The notes beneath the pieces are model-generated. The model searched no databases. It saw only the letters and a list, made by a program, of their open reading frames with translations, and was not told the DNA's origin. Made by a program: the position numbers and the translations under genes. 64,000 nt of DNA from Nageia nagi (Eukaryota > Pinophyta), in contig JBITNC010000001.1 in NCBI GenBank assembly GCA_050084985.1, positions 162,688,001 to 162,752,000 on the forward strand, read 5' to 3'. The number at the start of each line of letters is the position of its first letter. Position 1 is the first letter of the stretch. Positions 35,041 through 47,215 of the stretch are shown here, piece after piece.

Positions 35041-36379
35041 AAAAGTGATGGTTAGTTGAGACCCAACCAACAAAGGTGACTCAATGATTATTGGTTTGAA
35101 TATTTTCCAATCATGCAAATGATTAAAACAAAAGTGTAGACAAGGTTAGGAATATTCCCTATTACTTATCGATTATGTTGATGTGTTTTGATTTGGCTTG
35201 ATTAATGCCTTTGTAACTCAACATTCATGCTAGCTTCAGCATGCGTACTACTGAATTTGATTTTGATGCTTATTTTGTTGAAACTATAACATGGAGCATG
35301 ATATATGATCTTAAAAAAGATATTTTCATACCTAATGGTCATTAGTGGAGCACTTGATTCTATGAAAAAGGGTTGGACCCAAGAATAAACATGCAAAAAA
35401 TCATCATTTTTCGATTGGAAGTACATTCATGCCTAGAAGAATTTGATTCTCCAAGATATGTAGTTGGAGGAATTATGATTTTTGGACTAAAGATGTGAAT
35501 GCCAGGGAATGATAGTGTGGGTGTTAACGTTAGTACAGATGTAAGGGTTTTTTATGATTTAGGTAATTAATCTTTCTAGTATTTGACTTGAATAGTATAA
35601 GAAATAAGAAAATCATATTTTGGAGATACAAAAGATAGAAGATGGATGTCAATTAATGTTTGCCTCATTAAATGTGTCCTAATTTGATTTTAAATAGGCT
35701 AGATAGTGACTTATTTATCACTTTCATTGTTTAGGATTTGAGCGTTGGTCCAGGAAGAGTTGGGTGATCTTATTTAGGTGATTTGGAGCCTTATGGGTAA
35801 TTGAAATTGATAGGTAAGTGATTTATTTTAGAATTTGAGTTATTTTGATCTAGTTTTATGGTTTTTTTGATGATTTAAAACCAAGTTTGCATTCGAGGAT
35901 GAAGATTACAAAGGAAAACAACCATAGGGCTTACCTCTTATGGCACAACAAGGTTTCTACTCATGTGGTAACCATATAATACCAATATAGTGTTTTTGTT
36001 TCATGAATTTTGCATGTGAAATGAAGGAGATAGGAAAAATTATGGGTTTTCAAGGTAGGGTTTTAGAGATTAGGGCCTAGTCATTTTTGTCTTTAGGAAT
36101 ATTAAATTTGTATGTGACCATGATATTGTTGAACAATGGGGGTAAAGGGAGTTTTTCCTCAATTTAAAAAAAAATGGTTCTAGAAATCCTAGCATAGATG
36201 CTAATATTCGCACAACAAGGTGAGTTTTGGGATGGAAAAATAATTATCCAGTTGTAATATTTAGTTATGTGTGCTAGAAATGATTGAATAAAATTGTTAT
36301 ATCATGGATTTATTAAAATTACCTTAAAAACTAATGTGTACTTTGTATATTTTATGCTTGTAGTATAACCAATTCCTTG

Positions 36380-37250
36380 TGGATCCTAAGCCTATGTCTC
36401 AAAGCTAGAAGAAGTGCTTTGTGATGAAGGATAAGCTTATGAAGGAGGAGATGGGTGTGCTGTAACATGTTGGTATGGGATGGATCCTCCATGCTCTATA
36501 TGTTCAAGTGGACAAGGAGCTATTGAAAACCTTCATGGAGATATGGTCTAAGAGGACCAACACATTTAATCTTTCTATTAAGGAGATCACTATAGTACTA
36601 GAGAATATCTGTAAGATTCTATGGGTGCATGTGAGGGAGAAAACCATATTCTTTAAGGAGGGCATAACTGATGAGTAATGTAAATAGTTAGCAAATTGGA
36701 TTATAAGTTTTCTAGAATATCATGAGGGGAAGAAGGGTGCCTTCCTTCATCATATTTTTAGGATCAAAATGGAGAGATTTAGGTGATTTCAATTAGTTAT
36801 AGAAGCATGCATTAATAACATTGTTAACCCAAATAAGAATCATGATGTATTTCCACTTGGACTAATATGGGTCGTGAATGAGATAATGTAGGATCATCAA
36901 TATGCATGGGCACCTTACATCATTTCTTAGATCTACCATGACTTGCATAATTTCATCATGGTGAAAAATATTAGGAAGAGAGTGGTACAGTCCTTTGTGC
37001 TACAGTGTAGGGAACATGAGCACATTACTATGGTGAGGCTTAGAGAGCTTTCTATACATGGGATAACTATCAATTATTTGATATAGTATCAGTGGGTGAA
37101 GCATGAAAAGATCACATAGGTACACAAGATCATGGAGGCATACTAAAAAATCATGGATGGTTTGATGGGTGGTAAGTAACTTACCATACATGGTTTAGTT
37201 TATTGATTTATTGATTAAGGAAGAAGAGTCACTTGTGATTTTAGTTTTGC
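36380..37250 (+). pseudogene. Plant mobile domain (PMD) relic, antisense within Gypsy-1
   Basis: Plus-strand protein-like sequence with several stops. 36,475-36,678 reads DKELLKTFMEIWSKRTNTFN then LSIKEITIVLENICKILWV, matching the PMD pattern (xLLxAFxERWxxxTxTFHLxxGEMTxTLxDVxxLL). Later readable parts: GKKGAFLHHIFRIKMERF, ACINNIVNPNKNHDVFPLGL and DHQYAWAPYII. PMD proteins are transposon-related nuclear proteins of unclear biochemistry. An antisense ORF, sometimes with PMD, between pol and 3' LTR has been described in Tat-lineage Gypsy elements. The position and strand here fit. The family call is from motif memory. Confidence 0.6.
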
Positions 37251-37522
37251 AAGAGATGTGATCTATAGACCTTATGCGCCCATACCTTATTAACCAAATG
37301 AGCCAAGGGGTGAGCTATGCCACTAGTCAAGATGGACAAACCAAAAAATGCTAACTTGACCATGCTACTAATCAAGTTGCATATGATGGAATAAGGTAAG
37401 ATTAATTCAATAACATGGATTCAAATTCCATCAAAAAATTATAATTTTGGAGAAGGAAAAATCTTTTTAACCACTCCAACAATTTGTAAATATGGATGAG
37501 GGTGAATATTTTTAACAAATCA

Positions 37523-37729
37523 ATCCATAAACATGGATATTCTTCCATAAACATAGAAGCAAACAATGTGGCATCCATCCATAAACATGGATATTCTTCC
37601 ATCAATATGAAAGTAAATAATATTGCATCCATCCATAAATATGGATATTCCTCCACCAACATGGAAGCAAATAATATTGAATCCATCCATAAATATGGAT
37701 ATTCCTCCATCAACATGGAAGCAAATAAT
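37523..37729 (+). repeat. 54-bp tandem repeat, four units
   Basis: Units start ATCCATAAA(C/T)ATGG at 37,523, 37,577, 37,631 and 37,685. The unit is exactly 18 codons. On the plus strand it stays open and reads SIHKHGYSSINIEANNVA with changes, and the minus strand is open as well. It lies just downstream of the mobile-domain relic. Confidence 0.9.
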
Positions 37730-37749
37730 GGGACAAGATAAAGTCTTTT

Positions 37750-39318
37750 TATGGTACTTAAGTACACAAAAATATCAACTTACTTGATTGTCTCAACAAT
37801 AGCTTGAGATCTTACTAAACTTAAAGAGTTTACTCAAGGATATAAAAGGATTTTCAAGGCATTTTCTCAATATTGTCAATCATATAGATTTTAAGATTCA
37901 ACACCTAAACCTAAAATATGACTAAAAATATTTATTTTAAGATTTTTGTATTTTTAAACCCCATACCCAATCTTTCAAGAATACATCCATCATCATGGAT
38001 TTAAAAAAAGTTTGTTATGAAGTTAATAATTCCACCTCCCTTTTAAGGGTAACTTCATTAAGAATTGTAGCATATTACTAATATTAAAGCTCATTATAAG
38101 AATGGTGATATAATATCAACCTATGCATAACAAGGGTGATAAATAGAATGTCTACCTATGCAAAAAGTAGAAGGAGGTTTACACAACTTACTCTCAACAA
38201 AGATATAAAAAAAAGTGCACAACCAATGATTGTAAAATGATATGAACTTCATCACAAATCTATTAGATCCACAAATGCAACATAAGCATTTTGGAATAAG
38301 GTTGTCATTAACTAAATATTCCTATGTTTACATCTAAACTCCATGAGTTTTAGCTTTAGAGAATGTCATAAAGTTACATATTAAAAAAATTGCAAGAATA
38401 TTGTTTGTCCAAATGCTTACAAAAGTCATATTAAATAATTATCCAAATTGTAAAATTTTAAGCATATGGTAAACAAAATATTCAATTATAAACCACATGT
38501 GCAAATTGTAAGCCAATATTGCAAATTGTAATTTGTGCTAATTGTAAATCATATTTGCAAATTATAAATCTTAAAATGTTTTTACCAAAGCATTACAAAA
38601 ATATTTAAAATATTCCCAAAAGTCTAGCTCAAAGGGGTAACTCCTTCCTTTTTAAAAAAATAAAAATAATTTTTTCACTGAAAATAATTAAATTCCCCCT
38701 TCTTTTATGGGAAAATTATTATATATAAAAAAAATTCACGTAAAAAATTAATAATACATAAGAACCCTTTTTGTTTAATTATTATTCAATGCTTATATAT
38801 TACATAAAAATAAAAATCAAAATCAAAGAAAATAGAAAAATTGGGAATAATAAGAGCCACGTTGACTATTAAAGTATTTACAATATTTCTCTAATCATCT
38901 GCATCACCATTCTTTCTATCGAACTTAAATCCAAACTAAAAGCTTAATGGTACCCCCCTATTACTATCATAAGGTGGAATCTCACCTTAAATAATAATAT
39001 GCCTATATGTGGATAAGTCTATTACCAAGCTTTTGTAGTAGACATATATGTGGATAAGTCTAATTTACAAAAACCTTATGTATGGATGGATCAAATAAAA
39101 TCGGGTAAGATTGAGAAATGAACCAAGGATCTTACCATCTGAAAGAAAGTTGCTAGTCTATGGAGTTGAAAGCATGTTTGAGAGCGCATGGAGTAGTTTG
39201 CATATGAATTTGTTGTAAGCCAAAAAAAGGCAATATGTGGATCGATGATGACAGGGCCACATTGAGGGAGCTGCGTGTGGGCTATTGGCCATTATAACTC
39301 AATGGCCTAATTCAAACA
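37750..39318. other. Non-coding part of Gypsy-1
   Basis: AT-rich, no gene seen. The junction between Gypsy sequence and the hexosaminidase segment must lie here or near 39.2 kb, but I cannot place it. Confidence 0.4.
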
Positions 39319-40403
39319 TCATGTGTATAGCACTGCCTCTTGCATCAAACGTTTCATTTTAGGGGATAGTGGAGCCATTGTAACTCCTAGTGCGTCGCTA
39401 GGCTGCCACTGGAGATTATCGCAAGAAGGGTTCCATGAAAGTTTGCAAGGTGACAGGCCGTACGCAGAGAGATTTGATACCAGATGATCGCTCCATATGG
39501 TGCTTGATTTCAACCAGAACATACCCATGCAAGAAACCATGTTCAGGTACGTCCCTGCCCATGATGTCCAGTGACCTGGGTTATCTATCTCTGGTATGAT
39601 GCAGACATCATGGTCTCGATCGAATTCCATGATCCGATGGACATCTTTTAAAGAATATTGCATGGAGGGGGAGTAGGCTCCCTTCTGAGCGAGCACCGGT
39701 TCCGAGGGTAGTTCCAATGAGAAGGATTAGGAATCAGTAATGTGCCAATAGAATACATTGAGCTTGTTGTATCTCATGGCCTTTCTCATGCGCAAAATTT
39801 CTTTCACGGGATAGAAGTTTTGGGTCGTGTCCAGCAAAAGCCCCCTGTGTGGTTAGAGCCGGCAGTAGATGATCTTTACCGGGATTTGGATTACAAGCAA
39901 TGCAAGGAAGTCATCTTTTTCTATGTCAGGAGCAATTCGGCTCCTCTGGCAGCTGAGGAGATGCAAGAAGGTTTCGACGTCGCGCATCGCTCCTCAAGGT
40001 GTGTGGATCATCAGATTGGTCGTGCAGTCATTTGGAACAGTCAAGATGTAGGATTCATTGATTCCATGCTGTAGATCGGCATTGAGGTATTGCACTTGGA
40101 TGATGAGCTTGTTCAATTAAGGAAGGGGTCTTCCCTTCTCCTCTGGAGATGTAAAACTATTGTAAGAAGAAGAGAATTCAAATGAATAGCATTTTTCTGA
40201 GGAGACGAGGTACTTGTACCTAAGCACGGCATTTCGGATGTTTATGTGGTTGGGAGAAATGGTGTGGAAGGTTGGAGGAGAAAAATGAATTGGATGAGAG
40301 ATTTGGGGAAGAAGCGGGTCGCCATGAGGATGGAGTGAGCATTCCAGCAGGGCCAACAAGTTGGTAAAGGACGTGGAGGTAGTGACAAGGAGGCAACGGG
40401 CAT
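39319..40403 (-). pseudogene. Beta-hexosaminidase (GH20) pseudogene, N-terminal part
   Basis: Minus strand, more GC-rich than its surroundings. Likely start ATG at 40,403. Readable in order: NAVLRYKYLVSSEKC (beta-N-terminal domain), LIIQVQYLNADLQHG, MIHTP then stop then [33 protein letters not shown] then stop, and LPSEPVLAQKGAYSPSMQYS followed by VCIIPEIDNPGHWTSWAG. These are core motifs of plant GH20 enzymes, which trim terminal GlcNAc from N-glycans in the vacuole or cell wall. At least three in-frame stops and several frameshifts occur, and the Asp-Glu catalytic half is missing. It sits inside Gypsy-1, and Copia-3 inserted about 170 bases upstream of its start. Confidence 0.87.
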
Positions 40404-40572
40404 TTGGTGGTAGATCTTTTTCTAAAGAAACATATTGGTTAAGCGCTTGAAGAGATAAATGTAAATCTCAAAGACAAATACCCCCTTCACGGCCTCTTTC
40501 TAGAATGATCACCTACCCCATTTTGCGCCCTTGCACTGAAGTGTGTTGTGGTTTATTATTGTTTGTTAATAC

Positions 40573-41090
40573 TTAGAGAATAAACATGAATTGAAACACT
40601 ATTAAGATTAATTATTTACTAAATTTGAAGTACAACTTATAGGCCTTTAATGAGTAACTAATCTAAGTTTATTGAGATTACAACTTTGACAAAAATGAAT
40701 ACTTGAGGAGAGTTACACAAATCCACTAAAACATGATCAAATTAGCTAAATGAGAGTTACATTCATGCTTTGAACCACTCTTCCATCATCCTAGACAAGT
40801 AACAGACTCTATAGGAACGTGGAATGAAGAAAAATGGATCAAAAACCATTAATAACTCATAACTATCCAGGAACTCTATCAAAATGTAGGGGGTCTCTAG
40901 AAATGTGGTCACGTTTCTAAGAGCAAGAAAAAGCATGGTCGATCAGAACAAAATGTTGTTGCATTTTGACCCATTCTAAGAAAAAGAAAAAATGAGATCA
41001 GTTGGAACAAAATGTGGTTGTGTTTTGACCTAGAATGAAATGTGGTCGCATTTCATTACTGATGAGTTTGAAAAGAAAAATGCTCCAACA
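40573..41090 (-). repeat. Copia-3 3' LTR
   Basis: 518 bp. Starts TGTTGGAGCA on the minus strand. Pairs with 45,367-45,884. Confidence 0.93.
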
Positions 41091-41102
41091 TATTCCCCCT
41101 TA

Positions 41103-43821
41103 AAGGTGATAGGGCTGACCAAGTAGTCTCTCATCTTTACAAATTGATGTGTAGCAATGCCCTTGGTGAATAAGTCAACGAGATTGTCCTCAATGTTGTA
41201 ATAATGCAATTCAACAACTTGTTTTTCCACCATATCTTGGATTACATGGTACTTCATGTCAAAATGTTTGGATCTAGAATGGTGCATAAGGTTCTTTGCC
41301 AACTAAATGACACTTTGGTTATCATAGTATAGGGTTGTGGCACCAACTTGTATTTCTCCAATTTTCTTAAGTACTTTTTGCATCCACAAGGCTTGTGCAC
41401 TAGCATCAGTGATGGCAATGTACTCAACTTCGATGGAAGATAGTGCTACAGTTGTTTATTTTTGGGAAGACCAAGTAACTAGCCCAAATCCAAGGTTGAA
41501 ACAATTGCCAAAACTAGACTTTTGATCATCAATATTGTTACCACAATCACTTTCACTATACCCATAAAGTTTGATAGCTTTGTTCTTGAGGTAGTGGATG
41601 CCAAAATCTGGTGTGCCTTTCACATATCTTAAAATTCTTTTTGCTACCTTTAGATGGTTCTCTGAAGGAGCACTCATGTACCTAGACACAAGTGAGACAA
41701 CATGATATATATTAGGTCTAGAATTTGTGAGGAACATCAAGCTCCCAATAAGCTTCGATAGGTGTGTACATCAACTTTAGCAACCCCATCTTCTTTAGTC
41801 AAGTGCTCTCCATGTGGAATAGGATTAACAATAGTTGTACAATCATCTAGACCAAACTTATGCAACAGATCATTAGCATACTTGGTTTGAGCAATAAAAA
41901 TATGAATATCATCTTGATAAACCTCCAAACCCAAAAAATAGTGCATAAGACCAAGATCTTCCATCTCAAATTCTTGCATCATGGAGTGTTTAAAAGCATC
42001 ATTTAAGCTAGAATTGCTAACCATGTAAATAAGATCATCAACATATAAATAAACTAGCAAATTATTAGTGCCATCATGCTTATAGTAAAGAGTTGGTTCA
42101 CTTTTCCTCCTTGTGAACCCATAATTCTAGAAATACCCATCTATCTATGAGTACCAAGCTTGGGGGCCTTGCTTGAGGCCATATAATGCCTTCTTCAACT
42201 TGTAGACATGATTCTCTTTACCTCTTTCTTCAAAACCTTAGGGCTAAGCAACAAATACTTCTTCATCAAGATACCCATTCAAGAATGCACTCTTGACATC
42301 CAAGTGTTACACTTTCCAATTTTTGTGAGCAACAATGGAGAGAACCATTCTGATGGTTTCTTATCTGGAAATGGGGGCAAAGGTCTCCTCATAGTTAATT
42401 CCATATCTTTGTGTGAATCCTTTGGCTACTAGCCTAGACTTGTATCTCTGAATAGTGCCATCTGCATTAAACTTTGTTTTATAGACCCATTTAGAGCCTA
42501 TAGCCTTTTTCCCTTTTGAAAGCTCAATAAGCTCCCATTTATCATTTTTTATAATAGAATCCATCTCTTCTTCCATGGCCTTCATCTAAACATCATTAGT
42601 ACAAGCATCTTCAAAAAAAGAAGGCTCTAAATCAATAGTAGCTACTAATGCAAAACTAGCCATTTCACATTTTGGTTCACCATCTAATGCATCACTATAC
42701 AAATGGAGATTTTCAAGCCTTTTGATTACTTAATCTACTTCCTTAGCTTGTCCTCTTGTTACCCTTTATGAAAAATTTTGATCTAGCATTTGAGATGGAG
42801 GGTGATTAGCAAGTGTTCTATTACCTCTTACATTACCATTTTTGCTGGAAGAAGTTGCACCATTACTTGGACCATCTTTGGGCTAAACTTGTGTCGTCTT
42901 TTCTAGACTTTTTGATGCTCTGGAATGCACAAGTTATTGGCTGAGCTAAATAGTAGACTATACATAAGAAGATCTTTCATCAAAGGATCCATCATCAACA
43001 ACTTGTTTTTGATGACCCCATGCTCTCCCTTCATTAAAAATAACATCTCTAGAAATAACTTTATGAGTTTTAGGATTGTACAATCTATATGCTTTGCTTG
43101 ATTCATAGTAGCCAATAAAGATGCAAGGTTCACCTTTTGGATCTAATTTTTGAACATGCACATAAGCCAAGCAACCACACACTCTAAAATGATTTAAATT
43201 TGGTCTTTTCTCATACCATGCCTCAAAAAGAGTTATGCCATCCAAACTAGAGGTAGAACTTCTAATTAAATATACATTGCTATCCTAATAGCTCCAACCC
43301 AATAAATATTTTTTAAACCTTTAGTTTGGATCATGCTTCTTGCCATATTAGCTAAAGTTCTATTTTTACATTTAGCTACACCATTTTGGTGAGGAGTGTA
43401 GGCAGTAGTGAATTTCCTTCTCACACCACCACATCTTTACAATATTGCAAGAATTCATTACTACAAAACTCCCCCCTCTATCTGTTCTTAAACATTTTAA
43501 ATAGTAGCCACTTTGTTTTTTAACATTGTTCTTGAACTCCTTAAAGTATGTAAAAGCTTCATCCTTATGCTTAAGAAAGTAAATCCAACACATTCTTGTA
43601 TAATCATCAATGAAGGTAAGGAAATAAAGGCTTCTACCAATACTTGGAGTTTGCATTAGCCCATAGATATCATTGTGCACCAATTGGAGGGGATACGAGA
43701 CTCTCCATGCTTGACCTTTTGGGAAGCTTGATCTTGAATGCTTTCCCATAGTACATCCAACACACACTTCTTTATGATCTTGGACCTTGGGCAGCCCAGA
43801 CACCATCTCAGTTGAGACCAA
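41103..43821 (-). pseudogene. Copia-3 integrase, RT and RNase H
   Basis: 43,372-43,821: pre-integrase and integrase core (CVGCTMGKHSRSSFPKG, HNDIYGLMQTPSIGRSLYFL, FIDDYTRMCWIYFLKHKDEA, CLRTDRGGSF). 42,958-43,245: integrase C-terminal part (FRVCGCLAYVHV, IFIGYYESSKAYRLYNP). 42,361-42,585: RT start ([40 protein letters not shown]). 41,737-42,060: RT core with intact YVDD. 41,456-41,740 and 41,030-41,302: RNase H region (NHLKVAKRILRYVKGTPDFG, SKHFDMKYHVIQDMV). Each block is long and conserved, but they are separated by frameshifts and stops, so no single polyprotein is made. Confidence 0.92.
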
Positions 43822-44007
43822 ACTCTTTAAACTTGCAAAGTTGAGATGCCCATATCTCTAATTCCAAAGCCAATTCTTATCATCAATAGAAATATTAGCA
43901 AAATTTGAGCTTTTATCACCAAATTTAAGAGGAAATAACCTATTCTTTTTCATTGCAACAGTGGTGACATTCTTATGCCCTTGATTCTTATCATAAATCA
44001 TACATTT

Positions 44008-45332
44008 TTAATCCACAAATACAAGCTTGTAGTTCTTTTCAATCATTTTCCCAACACTCAACAAATTATGTTTTAGTTTTGAGATGAAATATACATCATT
44101 TACCTTCTTGTTACCTTCATTTATGGGCACCTTCATAGCTCCCATGCCTTTAGCTTGAATGGATTTGTCATCTCCAAGCATGATTTGGGACTTGTGAAAA
44201 TCATCAATGGTCCAAATTAGATCTCCCTTTCCAATCATGTGATTGGAGCACCCAATGTCAAGAATCCATGTATCATCTTGCTTTTGGACTGAGTGGGCAT
44301 AAGACAAAAATAAGGTGGAGGATGTATCCTCCTCACCATAGTTGGCACTTTGAGCTCCTTCTTGAGAAGCTTTCAATCTACATTCTCTCTCATAGTGTCC
44401 ATACTTGTTACAATAGTAACATTGCTTGTCTCTTTTGTCACCTTTCGAAGAATCCCCTCTACCTCTTCCTTGGAATCCTCCTCTACCTTGAAAACCACCT
44501 CTCCTTCCTCTTCCTCTTCCTCTAGAAGATCTACCTCTTCCTCTACCTTAAGCTCCCCCTTGAACACTAGTGCTAGTGTTACCTTCTCTAGATGTGAAAG
44601 CCTTCTCTTCCACACTCCCAACATTGGTAGGTGGAGCAAGCCTTTCCTCATGTGTCATTAGGGTACCAATTAGCTAATAAAGAGTGAGAATGCTTAGATA
44701 TTTGGTCTCTTCAAACATGATAGTAGTTTGGCTCCATTTGGAAAGTGTTCTAGCACTTTCTTCACTACAATAGAATTTGATATCTCTTTTCCAAGTGTCT
44801 CCATCATTTGGACACAAGTCTTCACTCTAACACAATACTCTCCTACTTTCTCATCTTGTTTTTGCTTTAGATTCTCAAACTCTATTTTTAGAATTTAGGG
44901 CCTCACTTGCTTCACTTAGTCATTACCTTGGAACCCATTATTCAAGACCTTCCATGCATCCTTGGTTGTGTTGCAACTAGCAATCCTTGGAAAGAGTCTC
45001 TTGTTCAAGATTGATTGGATATGGTAGATAGCAAAAGAGTTATTCTATTTAGCCTCTTTTCTAGCATGCCTATCAACTTGAGGAAGTGTGGCCCAATCTG
45101 GTTCCACATAGCCATCTTCAATGATGTCCCATATTCCCTTGCTTATGAGCAAGTGCTTCATCTTCAATGCCCAATATTCATAATATTCACCATTGAAGTT
45201 TGGTTTGGGAAGAGAATTCACTCCATAATCCATTTCACACACTCCAACAAGCTTAGCAAAAACTACAAGCCTATTTGGATCACTTTTTGCAAAACTTTCT
45301 AAGTTGTTGCAAAGTACCCATAGCCTCTTCAA
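44008..45332 (-). pseudogene. Copia-3 gag, zinc knuckle and protease
   Basis: 45,045-45,332: gag start (LPKPNFNGEYYEYWALKMKH, GIWDIIEDGY). Gag continues with stops to about 44,650 (EISNSIVVKKVLEHFPNGAK). An acidic/basic stretch follows at 44,373-44,651. A complete CX2CX4HX4C knuckle, CYYCNKYGHYERECRLK, is readable in the frame leading into 44,008-44,376. The protease has WILDIGCSNHM, where the active-site motif is normally DTG or DSG; here Thr is Ile. Gag packages the element RNA and the protease matures the polyprotein. Both are defective here. Confidence 0.88.
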
Positions 45333-45366
45333 ACCTAACTTAGATCAATTAGCTCTAATGTCAATA

Positions 45367-45884
45367 TGAAAGAATAAATATGAATTGAAACACACACTAA
45401 GATTAATTATTTAGCAAATTTGAAGTACAACTTATAGGCCCTCAATGAGTAACTAATATGAGCTCATTGAGGTTACAACTTTGAATAAAATGAATGTTTG
45501 AGGATAGTTTCATAAATTCACTAAAACATGATCAAATTAGCTAAATGGGAGTTGCATTCATGCTTTGAACCACTATCCCATCATATTAGATAAGTAACAT
45601 ACCCTACAAGAACATGAAATGAAGAAAAATGGATTGAAAACCATTAATAACTCGTAACTATCTAGGAACTCTATCAAAATGTAGGGGGTCTCTAGAAACG
45701 TGATTGCATTTCTAAGAGTAGGAAAAAACATGATCTATTGGAACAAAATGCTATCACATTTTGACCCATTATAAGAGTAGTAAAAAATGTGATTAGTTGG
45801 AACAAAACATGATAGCATATTGACCCATAATGAAATGTGATCGTGTTTCATATTGACAAGTTTGAAAAGGAAATTGCTCCAACA
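45367..45884 (-). repeat. Copia-3 5' LTR
   Basis: 518 bp, pairing with 40,573-41,090. Its inner side is followed on the minus strand by ATTGACATTAGAGC, a mutated version of the TTGGTATCAGAGC primer site. Confidence 0.93.
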
Positions 45885-45889
45885 AATAC

Positions 45890-46863
45890 GAAGGCCAATC
45901 GGAGTCTAGCTAGTTGTAAACAATCTTTTTATCCCCCAAACTCAACATCCATGATTATTAGAACATTTTATTAAAAAAACATATGTTTCCCTCTCCTTTT
46001 TTTAATAAAAAAAAATAAAATACCCTTCTTTTTATTTATTTAAAAATAAGGAGTTATTAAAAAATAATCATATGGAATGTGTAAAGGTAAACTTTACAAC
46101 CTTTATAAATATTTTTCAACTCTTCTTGATGGAAGTTTATACCTCCTTTTATAGCTTCTATTATTGTAAATACTCCTTATTTATATTTTCTTACACAAAA
46201 AAAATTATTTTACAACAAATTTAAGCTTAAAAATCTAAACTAATTTTAGCATAAAAAATGTTTATGTAAGAAAGAAAAAGAGATTAAAGAAGAGATAGTT
46301 TTAGTAAAATAATACAAAAAGAATACTTAAAAAAGGAATTAAAGTGAGATAAAATATACCTTAATGAATTTTACCTAATGAATGGAAGATCTTCAAGGAG
46401 GATCTGATACGACATGATAGAATTTAAGGATTCCATAACCAAGATCACCTCAAAGGATTCCATAAATCTTTAACATAAGAAATACCATTTCATGTACAAT
46501 GAGACACACCATGTATGCTAGTTCCTCCATCATGGGAGTACATCCACTTGAACCATATTTTCTATTATCTCTCACAAGTGACCTCTCCTACAAATTCTTA
46601 AGAATTCTTCTACAAGAATTCTCCTACAAAATTCCTATAAGAGCATTCCTACAACTCTACAACACTAGCATTTTCATGCTTTTCCAAGTGTTTGATATCA
46701 ATAAGAGGGCCCTCTATTTATAGGCCATTTCCTTCCTTAGATCACCCTATTAACCATTGTATAAAGTCATTACATGCATCACCCTTTTACCCAAGGGGAT
46801 ACCCATACGTATTAAGTGAATTATATTAAGATACCTTACATTAATGCATTATAAATTTTAACA
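45890..46863 (-). mobile_element. Copia LTR and leader relic (Copia-5)
   Basis: Minus strand. An LTR of a family related to Copia-1 lies at about 46,416-46,863 (TGTTAAAATTTATAATGC at its start, TATAAATAG-type box, GGAACTAGC near its end). It is followed by a primer-site-like GTCGTATCAGATCC (46,400-46,413) and about 500 bases of leader-like AT-rich DNA. No gag or pol and no second LTR seen. The far border is unclear. Confidence 0.6.
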
Positions 46864-47210
46864 TAGGCATGAATACTAACATGCACACTAATGGTAGCAC
46901 TCGCACGAAGCTACAAAGGGACATGGGGGTTTGACTCTTAATGCTTAACGGATGCCCCTAATGTAGTGGATATAAAAGATAAGTGGATTGCATCTTATTA
47001 TGGATGTGGGGATCTAAGGGGAATTTGACCATAAAACCAAAACAAAGAAACATATACTACTACATACATGTAAAAAAACCTATGAATGATAAGAGCAAGA
47101 ATAGTAATATGGACCTTTCTACTATGGTGGAGAAAGAGTACTCACAAAGTTGATGCTTATGTTTGATTACTTAGCTTTGACAAAATTTAGGAATGGATTA
47201 TTGAAGATGC
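46864..47210. other. Unassigned stretch inside Gypsy-1
   Basis: About 350 bases between the Copia-5 LTR and the Gypsy-2 target site. No motif recognised. Confidence 0.5.
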
Positions 47211-47215
47211 CCATT

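Larger units (their letters stand above)
40573..45884 (-). mobile_element. Full-length Ty1/Copia element (Copia-3)
   Basis: 5312 bp on the minus strand with 518-bp LTRs at both ends and a perfect 5-bp target duplication AATAC (40,568-40,572 and 45,885-45,889). Order: 5' LTR, degraded primer site (45,352-45,365), gag, CCHC, protease, integrase, RT, RNase H, polypurine tract (41,091-41,102, minus AAGGGGGAATA) and 3' LTR. It is the best preserved element in the window, but gag-pol is broken by stops and frameshifts. By eye roughly one base in eight differs between the LTRs, so it is not young. It interrupts the upstream flank of the hexosaminidase pseudogene. Confidence 0.95.

Noticed and set aside
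39742-40074. Plus-strand 110-codon ORF
   Set aside because: It is the antisense shadow of the hexosaminidase pseudogene, whose minus-strand motifs are unmistakable.
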